NCBI GenBank assembly: GCA_013153415.1
Contig: JAADEO010000100.1
Span: 1-6,562, forward strand
DNA length: 6,562 nucleotides
Direction: 5' to 3'
Source of the DNA: Deltaproteobacteria bacterium
Lineage (GTDB): Bacteria; Desulfobacterota; Anaeroferrophillalia; Anaeroferrophillales; Tharpellaceae
In this document: piece after piece, positions 6,002-6,562 of the stretch
Layout: every line of letters begins with the position of its first letter
How positions within the stretch are numbered: position 1 is the first letter of the stretch
Notes under the pieces: generated by a model
The model's database searches: none
What the model was told of the DNA's origin: nothing
What the model saw: only the letters and a program-made list of their open reading frames with translations
Translations under genes and position numbers: made by a program

Positions 6002-6562
6002 TTGAGCGCGCACTCCTCCAACTCTGCCGGGCGGCGGCTCAGCCCCAGGGGCACCTGCCTTCTGGCGATATTTTTTCTCCTGTTCCTGCCGGGCGGACTC
6101 CGGGCAGAGAGCACCGACACCCTTTCCGCAACCCCTTCACACCGGGTTTCCATTCTTTATATCGAAGCCAATTCAGGGGATTCGAGCGGTGGACACGCCG
6201 CCCTCAGGATAGGTTCCGAGGTCTTCCACTACCAGTTCGGCCGAAAAGGCCGGCTGCACCTCGAACGGGAAAGCTGGGAAGCTTTCCGTTTCTTCTACAA
6301 CGATCTCGGCAACCGGAACCTCCACGAGGCCCGGCTCTCCCTGCCGCCGGAAAGCAACCGCCGGATCTGGCGCTATTTCACCCGCCGGCTCCTGGCACAG
6401 GAAAACAATCGGGCCCAACTGCGGGAACTCGAAGATGACCTGCGACTATTGGGGGATCTGGCCCGGCAACCACCCCGCCCCCGCTTGCGCTATGCCGGTT
6501 TCTTCCAGGCGGAAAAGGCTTCCGGCGGCCAACCCGCGGAGCTTCTGCGCCGGGAGATCGGC
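6002..6562 (+). CDS. Exported protein with DUF4105/Lnb-like N-terminal domain (partial)
   Basis: The frame is open from 5981 to the window edge with no stop. The only plausible nearby start is TTG 6002, giving 187 residues. It has a signal peptide: a basic n-region (RRLSPRG), hydrophobic residues 19-29 (CLLAIFFLLFL) and probable cleavage after A35 (LRA/ES). No lipobox is visible. The mature part begins with VSILYIEANSGDSSGGHAAL (49-68), then R69 and FHYQFG (75-80). The GHAALR motif with H65 and a following strand containing H76 resembles the FGHsalR motif of DUF4105, the N-terminal periplasmic domain of the lipoprotein N-acyltransferase Lnb and relatives. That assignment is from memory and tentative; the motif may instead mark another papain-like fold. 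A charged helical stretch (about 116-150) follows. CGGAAA at 5992-5997 is only a weak Shine-Dalgarno, so translation may be coupled to the lipoprotein gene 24 bases upstream. Confidence 0.72.
   Translation, partial: MSAHSSNSAGRRLSPRGTCLLAIFFLLFLPGGLRAESTDTLSATPSHRVSILYIEANSGDSSGGHAALRIGSEVFHYQFGRKGRLHLERESWEAFRFFYNDLGNRNLHEARLSLPPESNRRIWRYFTRRLLAQENNRAQLRELEDDLRLLGDLARQPPRPRLRYAGFFQAEKASGGQPAELLRREIG

Overview
This is a GC-rich bacterial window with compact gene packing, Shine-Dalgarno-type starts on most genes and only TGA stops among the four complete genes. The gene types suggest a Gram-negative anaerobe, most likely in or near the Desulfuromonadales/Geobacter-like Deltaproteobacteria: a B12-type radical SAM protein, a PGM1-type phosphoglucomutase, a short single-domain MalQ, and an outer-membrane-type lipoprotein beside an exported protein resembling DUF4105. 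The lineage is inferred from remembered family resemblance, not from a search.

Layout. (1) Bases 1-969, minus strand: the N-terminal 323 residues of a cobalamin-binding-type radical SAM protein that runs off the left edge. It is easy to miss because its frame has no stop in the window and it starts with GTG. (2) Bases 970-1125: a divergent intergenic region with four successive small inverted repeats. (3) Bases 1126-2760, plus: pgm, phosphoglucomutase. (4) Bases 2761-2912: an intergenic region with two imperfect hairpins and an AT-rich T-tract. (5) Bases 2913-4466, plus: malQ, 4-alpha-glucanotransferase. (6) Bases 4487-5323, minus and convergent with malQ, separated by 20 bases: a metal-dependent amidohydrolase of the amidohydrolase-2/ACMSD-like type. 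(7) Bases 5324-5524: a divergent intergenic region with a plausible plus-strand promoter. (8) Bases 5525-5977, plus: a 150-residue lipoprotein. (9) From 6002 to the right edge, plus: the N-terminal 187 residues of a secreted protein with a GHAALRIG motif, apparently in one operon with the lipoprotein.

How the genes fit together. pgm and malQ form a glycogen/maltodextrin module. MalQ rearranges alpha-1,4-glucans and releases glucose. Phosphoglucomutase interconverts glucose-1-phosphate, from phosphorolysis or for ADP-glucose synthesis, with glucose-6-phosphate. The lipoprotein and the downstream exported protein look like a small envelope module of unknown function and are the least-explained part of the window. 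The radical SAM protein and the amidohydrolase have no visible functional link to their neighbours. No tRNA, rRNA, CRISPR, insertion sequence or clear mobile element was seen, and no gene-free stretch exceeds about 200 bases.
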